Shown: positions 22,736 through 35,500 of the stretch, piece by piece
How the letters are laid out: the number at the start of each line of letters is the position of its first letter
Numbering within the stretch: position 1 is the first letter of the stretch
Source: Schistocephalus solidus
Lineage: Eukaryota; Platyhelminthes; Cestoda; Diphyllobothriidea; Diphyllobothriidae
Reading direction: 5' to 3'
NCBI GenBank assembly: GCA_017591395.1
Contig: WEDG01006400.1
Span: 124,001-188,000 of the forward strand
DNA length: 64,000 nt
The notes under the pieces: model-generated
Seen by the model: the letters and a program-made list of their open reading frames with translations, nothing else
The model's database searches: none
What the model was told of the DNA's origin: nothing
Program-made: the position numbers and the translations under genes

Positions 22736-25045
22736 CGCATTTCAATTGAATTTTATACTTTTATAAACACAACAACTTCCCCTCCAACAGCAGTCTAGCA
22801 GAAAATTACGTGTTTCCAAAAATACAAATCTCGCATCGAACCTAGCACGGCGAATTGTTAGTATGTTTATTAGAAGCATTCTGAGTTATTAACCTCTTTT
22901 AAGGTTTCCGAACTGCGAATTCGCATTTTCTGGAAAGAATAAACTATTTCTTTGCATGTGGTTATAAGGCATCACCGAGACACGCAGGAAATGTGGCATA
23001 CAAACAGACTCAAAGTCTTGCGAAAGTTATAAGTTGGAGAAAGACCTAAGGAGTTCACGTTTTATCCCATTTCCAAGCCTCACTCTGAAATACAAGCTTC
23101 CAGTAGGATGTAATGTTTCAGAATTTTTTCCGATTTATCTTAAAATGGAATCTCCTTGGCGTTTTTTCATAACTCACAACGTAATAGGTGCCTGGGACCG
23201 TTCTTTGTCGAAAGTTATGTAAAATAACTCTCCATCCTCACCAAACTGGTCTTTTCTAAAAAAGTACGCATAGTGACTTTTGTCAGCTGTTCACGAGTTT
23301 TGGCACATACTGTATTTCCTTTTGTGGTTAAAAGAAAAGGGAATCACCTCTCTCTCTCTCTGTCTCTCAGCTCGGTGTGACGAACAGTCGCAAATATTAT
23401 TTTTCTGTTTGATGCGCAGTTTGACGCCTGATTGAATGTCACCAGAAAGCCAGTTATTGCGGCCAGATTGAAATCTGAGTATTCCCAAGCCCTTACCTCA
23501 CTCTAGGGTACGTTCCTCCTCCACACTCAGGGACTGCCTGGGTTCGCAGGCACCCTCGAGAGCCATGAACAACGAATATTTATAATTGCGCCAAAAGGGC
23601 TCATATCGCGCGATGGTGCATACCCGCCCCCACCTTCTCTTCCTCCCCCCCCCCTTCTCCCGATCCCGCCCCCACTATCCTCGGTGCACAGGGCCCTGTC
23701 ACAACTTTTGCCCCTTGCGCCGGCGCTACCAGAACTTTATTCTTTGACATAAAAATTTTCCAGCCTCGAATTGCGCACCTTGTCGGCCAATCTACCCCCC
23801 CCCCCCACCGTTTTAGACCGCGCCGGACTGCGCAGTTGATCGACCTGCAGCGCTTGAATTCCACCGACCCATTCAAACATCGACACAGACAATGGATGTC
23901 TGAAGTCGTTTGTCAAAGGAAGGGTGCGAGAGCAGAGCACCAAGTACGTGCTCCCAAGATGCGTTGCTTTTTTGTCAGTTTCGGTGTGTGTGTAAGCAAG
24001 GTCCTTATGTCAGCCGAGCGAAACAAAGGTGTAGCGCATGTGGTCAATTCATAGGCTTATTCTGCTAAGAACCTGTTGGTGCGAAGCTATAGCCGGGGAA
24101 CTGCGCCCATCACGAAAAACCTTGAGCAACACCCCATGTTGTTATTGAAACATTCATCCAGATAACAGTAGGAGGAACACACTGAAGTGTTTGCGGTTTG
24201 TGGCTTCTCGTAATTACGCTACTGCATGCCTCACAGTATGTGAGCAAGTGTTAGGAATGAAGACTTTTTTCTTAGGGAAGACAACTGAACCACTGAAACT
24301 AAGAGAGACGAAGATGGTGACTGTTTCAGACCGGTTCCTGTTCTCAGCCTCACGACAAAGCCAGGTATCCGTTCGCACCCTGAGGCTTAACGATGGTGTG
24401 TCGGTGGTCCGCAGACGAGATCTGATCAGTATTTTTGGACCTTAGGCTATTTCTCTTGGCACCGCAGGGAATCGAAAATTCCAAGTACGACGCGAAACGA
24501 AAGATTTCCGTTTGAAAAAAACGATGAAATGCTGACCGATGGTAACTTATTTACTAGAAGCGGCTTTTTACAGAAACCATTTCTGGTTTCCATCCACCTC
24601 TTGGTTTCGCGATTGCGCTGGGTGGCTGTGGATAGTTTTACCGGGTAGTGAGCAACATTTTTCAGTGAATTGGAAGTAGGACTCGCCAGTCTTTGAATTT
24701 CACAGCCAGCCCACAGAGGTATCAACAAGTGGATCCTGTATTTCTGGGGCTACCGTGGCCCGAACGGAAAAGCCATTGGTTCTATTAACGTTCGCGGCCT
24801 GCAGAAAATAAGCTCAGAACTCCAATGCACATGAGCATAGTCAGGCGACCAAACACGCATTCTACAGCCAGACATGGGAGTTGATTTACTTTCGAGATCA
24901 AGAAGTTGGACGTGCACAGAAGTCGACCTACTTCCGATGTTATTTGCTTGGTCGCCCTGCACCCTGATAGCTCATCGTCTACTGGATCTAGGAGACAAAG
25001 GAGATGAGTGTGTGCCTAACCAGTGTGACTATAAAAAGTAAGCTT
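22736..25045. other. Intronic non-coding sequence with low-complexity runs
   Basis: Holds a short (TC)n at about 23347 and C-rich runs at about 23645-23655 and 23797-23806. No gene recognised. Confidence 0.4.
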
Positions 25046-25049
25046 TGGA

Positions 25050-25440
25050 AACAGCACATTACCGACAAAGATAGGGGAGGCTGAAAAGGCCATTTCTGGC
25101 TTAACAGCCCTCATCCTCGCTAAAGTTCTTCTGATTTATACTAACCGCCATGCAGCTGCTGGCGGGGCTCGAGGGTGAGCCCCAAAGCAAAAAAAGACAA
25201 GTGCGTTCGATAACCAAACGGTTAGCGCCCATCCACAAATTTTAATATTCCTGATTGAAACTGACAATATGACGAGTCCATGGCTCAATGGTTAGAACGT
25301 TGGAATTCTAATCAACAGGCCGTGGGTTCGAGCCCCAGGTAGTGCAACACCTAGGTTTGCGTATGGCTGGCTGATGAAAACTACTAAGCCAGAAATGACC
25401 ATTTCAGTCTCATTTGTCCTTGTTGGTTATATTCTTTTGC
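25050..25440 (+). mobile_element. SINE with inverted tail fragment
   Basis: A minus-strand tail piece (25056-25116) abuts a plus-strand unit: head from 25150, box A 'tggctcaatggttagaac' near 25280, box B 'gggttcgagccccag' near 25324, body and tail to about 25430. Confidence 0.8.
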
Positions 25441-25519
25441 ATACACATGTATTGAACCACGGGCAAAAGAAGAGATAAAATTCCTATTGAAAATATAAAT
25501 TTTAGTGTAAATTTTCCAA

Positions 25520-26750
25520 AATGATCCCCAGTTCGTCGTCAGTATATGAAATAGGTAGAACAACTATTAATAAACCGTATCTAACAGAGGATTCAGAAAT
25601 TGGGCGATGTTAGCGTGAACACGCGTTTAGCGATTTTTTATGTGGCATCCAAATCGATACGTCAATGCCTCATCTGAGTGCATTGCTTCCAGGAAGTCGT
25701 GGCCTTTTCTGATTGGACAGGTGCCCGCAATCCTAATGCTCTCCCACGCAAACTTTGGCCCGGTACGCAGTGTGTGTATGGCCGCCTGGGATAGATGGTC
25801 TCGTCTTCTGACGGTTAAGTGATGTTCGTTTAGGCGGGTTGACATGGATTTCCCAGTTTTGCCACAATAAACGGCATCCCAACTGGCACATGGGATTTTG
25901 CAGACAACAACCTTTTTTGAGAAAGTCAACCTTGTCATTAAGGTGAAAGGGCGGTAAACACGATCTAGCTGTGCGTCTGTGTGCTATTTGTATCTGATTT
26001 TTTCAGTTGTCTTTCGACAAGCTCAGCTACCCTTTTCACGTATGAGACAGTAGACCTGGGCATTGTGCTTGATGCCTGAGTGGCCGTATCGGTCGAACAA
26101 TCCATATGTTTGACCTATTGATGCTTCATGCTTTGCCGCACAAAGTCTCGTGGGCACCCATTTTCCAATAATAATTTAAAGGGCATTTCATGTCTGCATG
26201 ATAACTTTTTTCATCGGAACAGTGTTTTTTGGCTCGAGTGAGAAGGCTGTAGACAATACACCTCTTGTGAGAGACAGGGTGGTTATTCACAAAGTGTAGA
26301 ATGACAGTAAAATATGACTCTGCGATAAACTGATGTAAAGCGCGATCCATCAATTTTTCATTGTAAAATGACATCCAGGATTGGGAGTTTTCCGCCAACC
26401 TCTGTTTCAAACGTGAATTTGATTCCTGGAGATGTAGAGTTAAGATTCACGTGAAGCAGGTCTAAATTATTTATCTTGACGATGAAAAATGTGTCATCAA
26501 CAATGCGCAGCAATAAATTCTAATTTCTGCATTACCGCTTCAGCCAATCATCCGGATATGGGCAAATCCATAGGAGCCCCTTCCAGTTGATGATAGCATC
26601 GGTTGGGAAAGTAGGCGTTGGCTTCCAGACAAAGATGTAGAATTTGAATTAGAGCAGCTGTGGGCACATCGGTGGTGTAGCGTTTCGGTAAATCTAGAGG
26701 AACCGAAGTGAAGAGCAAAACTACGTCGAATGAAACCATGATTACGTCAA
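25520..26750 (-). mobile_element. Penelope-like element copy on the minus strand
   Basis: Same family as copy 1 (15955-17095). Reading on the minus strand: an RT block from 26745 (VSFDVVLLFTSVPLDLPKR, then NAYFPNRCYHQLEGAPM), the active site as VDDTFFIVK near 26500, and the endonuclease at 25938-25627. It shares the TGA after PISG with copy 1. The 3' end has 'ctgacgacgaactgggg' near 25542-25526. It is truncated in 5' RT sequence and frameshifted. Confidence 0.85.
25627..25938 (-). pseudogene. PLE GIY-YIG endonuclease fragment
   Basis: About 103 residues. It shows KIPCASW, then VYCGKTGKSMSTRLNEHHLTVRR, which is the GIY-YIG region with YIG changed to YCG. HLSQAAIHTLRTG and a C-terminal Glu-containing FLEAMHSDEALTYR follow. 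In active Penelope proteins this domain cuts the target. Here the Ile of YIG is lost and the frame is separated from the RT block by stops, so it is a relic. It is unusually long and uninterrupted compared with the rest of the element. Confidence 0.75.
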
Positions 26751-26769
26751 ATTTAGTGTTTTGACATCC

Positions 26770-26850
26770 AGGGGTTAGTATGGCTGGCTGATGATGGTTA
26801 ATAAGCTAGGAATAGCCATTCCGGTTTCCATTGTCTTTGTTGGAACTCTC
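26770..26850 (+). mobile_element. SINE tail fragment
   Basis: 'atggctggctgatgatggttaataagc' and the tail 'ccattgtctttgttgg', adjacent to the 5' end of the minus-strand PLE. Confidence 0.75.
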
Positions 26851-28954
26851 TTCCGAATAGCTTGTTTTATAATCGGGTATTCCTAATTTATAGGGGTGTT
26901 CTTTAATTTCCGACGACAAGGAATACTGGGGCTCCCTAGAGGGCGCACTGATGACCTGCGGGTGAATTATTGGTAGTTAAGCTGAATTGCTCGGTCTCTC
27001 CCAGACCGTCTGTTTCCCTGTGAACCTTGTTTCAGTGAAGAGACAAGGACAAAATTAACTTTGGGTTGATGAGCGATGGGCTCGATAGGCCATCTACACG
27101 AGCCACACACATGCGGATCTTTAAATATTACGAACCGGAGTTCAAAGGAGGCATCGTCCGGAAACAGCTAGTACATTCTAACCCTCATTACTGGGAATGG
27201 TCGAGTCGTTCCATAAACTGACCATTTTCACAGCCAGTACTTTTGGTGTCTCGTGGCAGTTTGAAGGCGCGTTTTCTATCAGGTCTAAACAAAGGGTGAA
27301 TTTGAGCCAGATCGATACTCCCGTAACATGACTTGGACATTTTCATCTCTATAGTTGTCTCTCTTTGCTTCGCTGGCATGCCTTTAAAAATGGGATCAAA
27401 GCGATTTCGGCTTCTGTTCATCGTTGCCTATTGTGACCTTTAGAAAAACTAAGAATTTCGGTTTTACACCTTAGGGCTTTGGTACCGACCAAAGCTTCAC
27501 ACGATTGCCGCACCAGTTAAAAGCCTCTCAGCGGTGGTGTCCAATACTCGACTCTTGACAAAACTGTTACCTTTAGCCCCTGCGGGGTAGATATTTTATA
27601 AAAAAACTGACAACAATATTATCTGATGCCTTTCTGCTCTAAACCAAACCCCAGAGTTCTTCGCACTATGAGATTGAGGGTGATAGTGTATGTTCTATTT
27701 AATCGTTTTGGGGGGAGCCTTTGGAAGTTAACAAGAACGAAAGGCGAGAGGCCAACAAATAATCAGAACTTCCGCGATGGACAATAGAACTTATTTGTTT
27801 TCCAGGCTGAACACTTGGAGCAGGATTCTCGAGGAACCAAGTACTGCCTTTTACCTAAACGAGCACAGACAGTTCCACGCGATAATTGGAGAAAATATTT
27901 CAAAAGATGCTAGCGCAACGAACCGGGCGGTGCAACAGTCAATGGTCTGCAAAAGCTCATTCCTCTGAGAGAGCTTAGTGGGAAACCAATTGAATGTGTT
28001 GTTTTGGGCTACAGAACACCTATGCCGTCCTCATGGAACGTTAACAACTTCGTTTACTGGTGTGATGTATGGGACCGTAAGGTGAATAAAGGGTCAAATC
28101 GATTGAATTGTCCATCATGAAACGAACACTAGTTAGTGATTTTCGGTAACTGACAAACGAATAATCAGAAGAAAGTTATCGAAACCAGTCCAGTTTGCGT
28201 CTTTATGGGAGAATCTTCAACAATTTGAAAAACGATATTTGTGATCATCCAAAGCGGATTCATAGGTGCAATCTTCGTTTTCAGGTAACGAACTTGTCAG
28301 TTAGCTGGTAGGAGGCCAGCACTATGCCGTTCGAAAAGAAATCTAGCGAGTAAAGATGGAAAACCCTAAGCAACTAACATCCCAACCACAGGTGCTGATT
28401 CAAGCCCGAGTCCAAGGGTTTATTTATCTTTGTAATTTCCTCCGAAATTAATTGCTAACTTTGACTAAACCAGTTTGAACTAAGTTCTAAAGGCGCAGAC
28501 CGAAAGTTCATATGAATATTTTGGCCAATGTTCAGCAGTAGCAACGGGTTAACCATGTACTATTTGTTTAACTACTGACAGACAGTCAATAGTATATAAT
28601 GGATATAAAGGATAGAACATACTGGCAGCACAGGTACTAACTAAAAGCCCAGACACGTGTTTCACTGCCACTGTTTAACAGAGCTGCGAGAGTTTCGGCT
28701 CATCAATGGGTTCCCCAGCATTCCCTGTGTGCTTTCTGATAGATACTCCCCTTTTTAAATTGTTGCTTGGCTTAAATCAAATCGAACTAAGGTGTACATG
28801 TGCAGAACGAAAGTTAATATGAATATTTTGTTTGAAGTTCAGCGTTCCGTACAGTCGGGAATATGTTGGATCACATTACACTGGTATCACTGGTCGGCTG
28901 GAATGGGGCATTGCGTTTCGTCTGGGAGCTAAAACGTGGATGATTTTTTTTAAA
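26851..28954. other. Intronic non-coding sequence
   Basis: No gene or repeat recognised with confidence. Two stretches (about 28470-28520 and 28780-28840) resemble each other ('gaacgaaagtt(a/c)atatgaatatttt'), suggesting an old duplication. Confidence 0.4.
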
Positions 28955-29145
28955 AATAGGAATGACAAACCGTCAAGACAAAGAGCCCGTGGCTCAATGG
29001 TTAGAGCGTGGACTTCTGATCAACGGGTTGCGGGTTCAATTCTCGGGTGGTGCACCACCTGGGTTTGGTTCTGACTGGCTGATGACGGTTAAAAAGCCAG
29101 AAATTGTCATTCCAGTCTCCCTTGTCTTTGCCGGTATTATTCAAA
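28955..29145 (+). mobile_element. SINE copy, tRNA-like region to tail
   Basis: Starts at 'gacaaaccgtcaag'. Box A 'tggctcaatggttagagcg' is near 28991, box B 'gcgggttcaattctc' near 29029, then body and tail 'cccttgtctttgccgg'. The head is missing. Confidence 0.85.
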
Positions 29146-29329
29146 TGACAACAATATACCTTATGGCAAGGTTAACTAAGTTGCTTACTAGGAATGTTGA
29201 TCCTTCCGATTCTTAGTGAGCGTTTGTGCCAGAATGCATCCAGTGAAAGAGCTTTTCCTAGGCCAGTTACGCGTTTTCCGGATGTCGATAGGAGTGTATG
29301 AGGCGATCGAGTAGGAAAAACGAAATTTC

Positions 29330-29620
29330 GACAGTCGATTTCGATGCGGTCCGCCGTGTGCTCCATAGTAAGGTAGCACAGGCACTGCGACTTGCGCATA
29401 ACTTAGACTGAAGTGAAAGTAGACTTGCGCTGCATCTACACACTCTCCTCCTCCTCCTCCTCCTCCTCCTCCTCCTCCTCCCCACCCACCCAAGTATGCT
29501 GAAGACGGAAAAACCAGAAACCCGTTGGCCTTTGAGGGCCAACGCCCTTTTTGGCGTGTATGCCACGTGACCCAGTGTGCTGCTACCCTGCTCGCGGTCT
29601 GGGGCCGTACGAACACGCAG
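29330..29620 (-). repeat. Family A repeat, minus strand
   Basis: Shows the complement of the family A 3' part ('gcactgcgacttgcgcataa') and a (CTCCTC)n tract at 29445-29481 in place of the family's (GA)n tract. A (GA)n run lies just after at 29653-29670. Confidence 0.65.
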
Positions 29621-31980
29621 GTAAACACACTCCGCGGCGGCAGACCCATCTGGAGAGAGAGAGAGAGATAGAGAGGAAAGAGCGCGCCACGAAAGCCGAC
29701 CGTCAAAACCCGTGTCTGAGCCAACCACCCAGCCGGCACGCGTCTGAACACGTCTTACGCCTGTTGCTAGCCTTGATTTTCAATTAACCAGGGCAATGGT
29801 TACTGTCGAGGGGTGTTAATACAAAGGACATGGTAGATTGCACTGACCACTTGTAGATTCTTCACCCTAATCTATCAGCCACCGTTTAACCCCAGGTGAT
29901 TGCCTGGGAATCGAAACCGTCGTTTAAGGCAGAACTCCTGGCAAGTTTTCAAACGCATAAATATTTTACGGGAAATTGATATTCAGCCAACTGAAACCGA
30001 ATTTTATATTTTGCTCATGTGAACGAAGTAATGACTGTGTCCACTGACACCGTGAAGTTATCAAGATACGTGTTCCGTTACACGACAATGACGTTCATAT
30101 TAATCAACTGGATTGGGCCACGGCGTTTAATCACGTTTTTGCTGTAATTGTTCCTCTATTAAAATTGAGGTTTACTCCATCTCTAGCGCTTAAGCCCGTA
30201 TCCTATTGGTTAAGCTCGGAAATAGTCACGGTTATTGCCAATAATCAATCTCATGAAATGTTAAATGAAATGCTGAAGTGCGTTGATCTCTTAATAACAA
30301 CCTTTCAAAACCGAAGCATATCCTTTCTCTAAGTATAAACTTTAAAGTAGATTTGCCACCAAATTAATAATAGAGAGAGTATTTTTCATCATTTTTTCTT
30401 TAAATTTGAGTTTGAAGGTCTTCGAGACAATATAAAAATTTCATAGTACTTAAATAGTCAGTTTTTACCAAGTGCAGTTTTTGCAGGCGGCCAAAAACTG
30501 CATGCAAAACTGGTATCCTGGTGCGTCCGAATCATCATTGGCTAATGAGTTCGAGTTGGAACAAACGTCCGTCCTGTTGACTTCGTGCTGAGTATTCGGC
30601 TACGCAGAAACGTAAGCAGGACAGAAGCTGTCTTTCCAACCTCCATTACCATTTGCGACTACCTTTGGTTTAACACTTAAGGAGCCAGATATCGGGTGAT
30701 GGGGCAATCTTTCAGCCAAATATTATGTTCTTCTTACACCAGACAGGAGGACTGTGCTCCCCCGCCCTAGAAAATTCCTTCGCATTCTCCTAGCACAAAA
30801 AAAAGGATCGTTCGACGGTATCCTTCTTCTGATTCATTTAAGAGTGCACACTAAGCGGTGTAAAGTTGTAGATAGTGTCTTCTCTGTGCTTGTTCTAAGC
30901 TTACAATGGTCCATCTACGCCTGTAGATTAATGAACGCTTTCGAGTTTTCGATGCCCAAGCATACTTCATCAGCTTTTGCTTCCGCTGTCCCATTGCCAT
31001 TCACAGTATTCGCGAATTTCGCCACACACGTTTTATGCTTAAACCCCAACATCTGATGTAACTTTGAGACTGACGCAAGCAATCTAAATGAACCAAAGGG
31101 TCAAATCTGATTAGGGCTGTTAAGAAAGCTGTCTATAATATAGACTTTACGCGATTACTTCCAGCAATTCAACTAGGGGCTTTGCCTCCGAAAGAAAAAT
31201 CTGGCCGATGATACAGTGTCCATCAGTTGGTTCAATGGCAAAAAAATCTGTTTTTTGGTTTCATCTTGGCTTATATTGTGTAGTAGCCAGCCCGGTCCCC
31301 CAAACACGCTCTACTTTAAGACGGAGCCACCAGGATGGCTATTGTGGGCCTATTGGCAAACGCAAGTCCGTGAAAGCCCAACGCTAGAAGTTACTGCACC
31401 CGAGCATAGAACCCCTATCTGCTAATTCATTACGAATTCAAGGTCGATTATTGTCCTGCTTAAGCTCCTGCTCTCGCATTCTGCCCGATAAAAGCAAGAA
31501 AACCACAGGAAGCCATTCAAGTGCTCCGAAACCTTGTTGGTTACGTCTTCTCATAACTGATTGCTCGCTGCTTGGCTATCCTAAGTGTGGACCGGAGGCC
31601 TACAGCTCTAGAGCGAACCTCCCCATTTTATCAGGTTAGGTCGCGCTTTCGTGTTGGGCAGAAGTAGAAACCATTGATAAACTCCTGCATCCTTCACTGA
31701 CGGGGCTGTTCTCCGTTTTCTAGGCCCGTCGGAATCTTATCACTTACTGAATACTGGTTAGCGCTCTCCCCCCCATCTCTGCGAGCGTCAAATGCTTGCC
31801 GACTTGTAGACAGTCAGCAATAGGGGCTTGGGCAGGGAAATATGAACCCCCCAGTAATACGGCTATGTTTGCGTGCAATTTCAGACATGGTTAGGATTAA
31901 GGTTAGGGTTGGTCTTTGGAAACACGGGTCTTCTAAGCATTCATATCGGCCTTACCAGAGACTACTATAGGGGCCATGCG
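29621..31980. other. Intronic non-coding sequence
   Basis: Contains one hammerhead-like PLE motif near 30530-30570 (see findings). A relic repeat around 30360-30510 shares 'taccaagtgc(a/g)gtttt' with 43060-43085. No gene recognised. Confidence 0.4.
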
Positions 31981-31984
31981 GTCG

Positions 31985-32180
31985 ATGCGTTGAAACAATA
32001 TACGGGAGACGTTATTGCGATGCGCAATCCATAACATACCGCATCAACCACCTGCACCCGATCTTCATAGCGAATCTAGTTGGGTGAGCGAGAAGAGAGT
32101 GTTTTAGAGACAGCACAGGCCATTGTACCTGCGTCCACCATGCTGTGGGGCACAGAGTAGACATTGTCGGCAACGACAGT
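31985..32180 (+). repeat. Family A repeat, partial
   Basis: Shares 'ccacctgcacccgatc', 'ggtgagcgagaagagagtg' and 'caccatgctgtggggcac' with the other copies. Confidence 0.6.
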
Positions 32181-34090
32181 CAAACAGTCGCTAAGGTTAG
32201 TGCTAGAGTTAAACTCAGGACACGGAAATGGAAGTTAGCTCAAGACCGCTTGTATTACCGGAGGCTGGGTCTATATTCTCCTGCCTGCTCCACCGCGGCT
32301 ATCTCTCTCTCTATGACATCATTTTCGAGGCTTCCAAGTGTCCGAGTGTGTAGCACAAATTCTATTTATCAAGAAAATGACACAAATTGTTTGCTTGCCA
32401 CAAAACACGTTTTTCTGTCTCCTGATTTCAAATTCATAGCTGAAAGAACTAGAATGTCCTCGCTTAATTTTAAGTTTACATGGTTCGGAAAAAGGTATGC
32501 ATGCTTACACCATTTTTGAGGCAGACTAACCCGGACTTACTAGTTTGTCAGTCTTTCGTAGGCATTAGTTGACACTTGGAGTATGCCTGCCTCGGAGGAG
32601 TGCAGTCGTAAAAGTTAGGCGAGCTAAGGGACAGACAAAAATTAACGACGCCATACGTAAATTAGGCGAGTTTCTTCGAACGACAGGGGGTTAGAATTAA
32701 GGTTGTTTAAAAAAAAACTGTTGTGAGAAGAGAGAAAAAAGCTTGCCTTCTGGGCACTCGCAGGCGCGTTCTTCCGTTGTGCTTATGAGTCGACAAGCAT
32801 TCCCACTGGCAAGATGAGGCAATTTCGGTCACAGCGGCTGTTCCGGTGCAATTGCGAGGCAAACCTCTTTTGGGGAGAAAGCTGGCAGTTCTACCGCTAT
32901 ATGTAGCTAGGCACTTGCTATAGTGGAAGCAGTTATCTGTACTTTCGTCTATCTGGTGCCTCTATCCGTTCGCGCTAATGCCAACCGGATTTTTTGCTGG
33001 CGCAGAAATCTAATTCTGCCTACCCTTTTCCTTGCTGTGTACATCTCGAATGCTCACTAACCAAGTCATTTATTTTACCAACAAGGCCGACTTCCACAAT
33101 CGATATGAAGAGGAATTATGAGTACTAGGCGACTCAAAACAAACCAAATTTGCGCATAGGTAGACGAATCGCGGAGAGCCGATATTTTCCCCCGTTGAGC
33201 CGATCATAGCGCTTCGTGCTCAAATAGATTCCTGGTAGGAACGAATAGGCGAATTCCCACAGTCCAAGACAGTTGCAGAAAAGGTTAATAGAGGCGCGAG
33301 CAGCGCAGTCTCTGTGGGATGCAGCTGTCGGGCGATCATATACCTACAATAATTAGCAGTACACGCGTTCATTGCTAAGGGTCGTAGTGGATGCGATCTT
33401 CCTGCGTGATACGTTAATGGTCTCAATTTCATAATCTTTGTTGAGTCGTGGTGTGACAATGCCTCGGCCACTGTCGCCGGGACTGCTGGTCGCCCACACC
33501 CTCCATTCGCAGTACAAAATATAGAGGTGGGAGGCCATCTCAAGAGATGAAAACTGCATTAGCGGCGAGCTGCTTGAATCATGGTTATTTGGGCCACATC
33601 CAACGCAATGTCCTCCCACTTCTATCTTCTGTACTGCGATTTTGCATGGGCAAACAAATAAGCCCCGCAGGGGAACCAGCGGTCCCGTCGACAGCGAGTC
33701 AAATGGCCGAGTAATCGTCGGGCCAAGAATCAAACACGAGGATGAAATCACGGACACTCATGACTCTGGTACGGACAGACAAGCCAACATCGCATCCACT
33801 ACGATGTGCCTCAATTAACCTTTTCTGTGACTGTCATGGACTCTAGGTTCGGGGAGAATCCGAAACGTCAGGTCAAATGTCTATTTCTAACGTTTGCATA
33901 TTCTATTATTTAGTAATTTAAATTTTAAAGTGCACTTTAGGTTTCAAAATACCCCCTTTGGGAGTGATCTGCTTTTACTGATGTACGGGCTAAATTGCTG
34001 TAATGTTCACTCACCAGCATATTTATAGGCCAAATAGGAAAGTTGAAAATGAAAAACAAACAGTCGGCAGGACTTATGTCAGCTCATCTA
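32181..34090. other. Intronic non-coding sequence
   Basis: Contains one GAAACGTCAGG motif with an adjoining stem-loop near 33850-33875. Nothing else recognised. Confidence 0.4.
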
Positions 34091-34096
34091 ATATCA

Positions 34097-34846
<750 letters not shown>

Positions 34847-34899
34847 TGCTGACCTTTGTTTATTCCTGGTTCATCTTCGCGTTTCCCTCACCACCACCA

Positions 34900-35134
34900 G
34901 TATTCCGTTTTTGATCTTTCATAATCTCCCCTTCTTTGAATTCCTGTTTTCTTTCTTATATCCTTTCTGCCACTTTCTATATGGTATAAACCTCTTCCCT
35001 CTTTCCTTCCCATCTTTCATACATTTTGTCCTTCGGATTTCTTTCTCTATAAACTCTGCTTCACCGGTAGTTCAGACATCAGCATGGACTGTGTGTTCGA
35101 CCCTCCCATGTTCTGCTTCTTTTATTCCCCTTTC

Positions 35135-35196
<62 letters not shown>

Positions 35197-35500
35197 TACT
35201 TTCGTTATCTCCGTCCTGCTTCTCTTTTCCTTATTCTAAGTCCTTGCATCCTGCATTATCACCTCATTCTTTCCGCCCTCTCCTTTGCTTTGCTATCCCT
35301 GTCTGTCTACCCTATAACTCGTCCCCTTTCCCCTCATGTCCTGGTTGTTGCTCATGGGTGCTTGCGCGCACGTAAATGTTCAAAGCCTGTCAGCCCGTGT
35401 GCACACAAACATGCCATGATCGCGTCTACTCCTAGCCCGCCCTCTCCTCCCCCCCACTCCCTCCCCGTTTCCCTCCCGTGAGCTGTCTTCGGCCGCACTG
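34900..35500. repeat. Pyrimidine-rich tract with (CT)n
   Basis: A strongly T/C-biased plus strand, including (CT)n at about 35138-35181. No coding motif. The bias and position beside the CA block suggest expanded simple sequence. Confidence 0.75.

Noticed and set aside
29188..29751. 187- and 153-residue minus-strand frames
   Set aside because: They run through a family A repeat and a (CTC)n tract; composition is low-complexity and frames are not conserved in the other family A copies.
31885..31920. Telomere-like 'aaggttagggttgg'
   Set aside because: Only one or two imperfect units; too short to be a telomeric tract.
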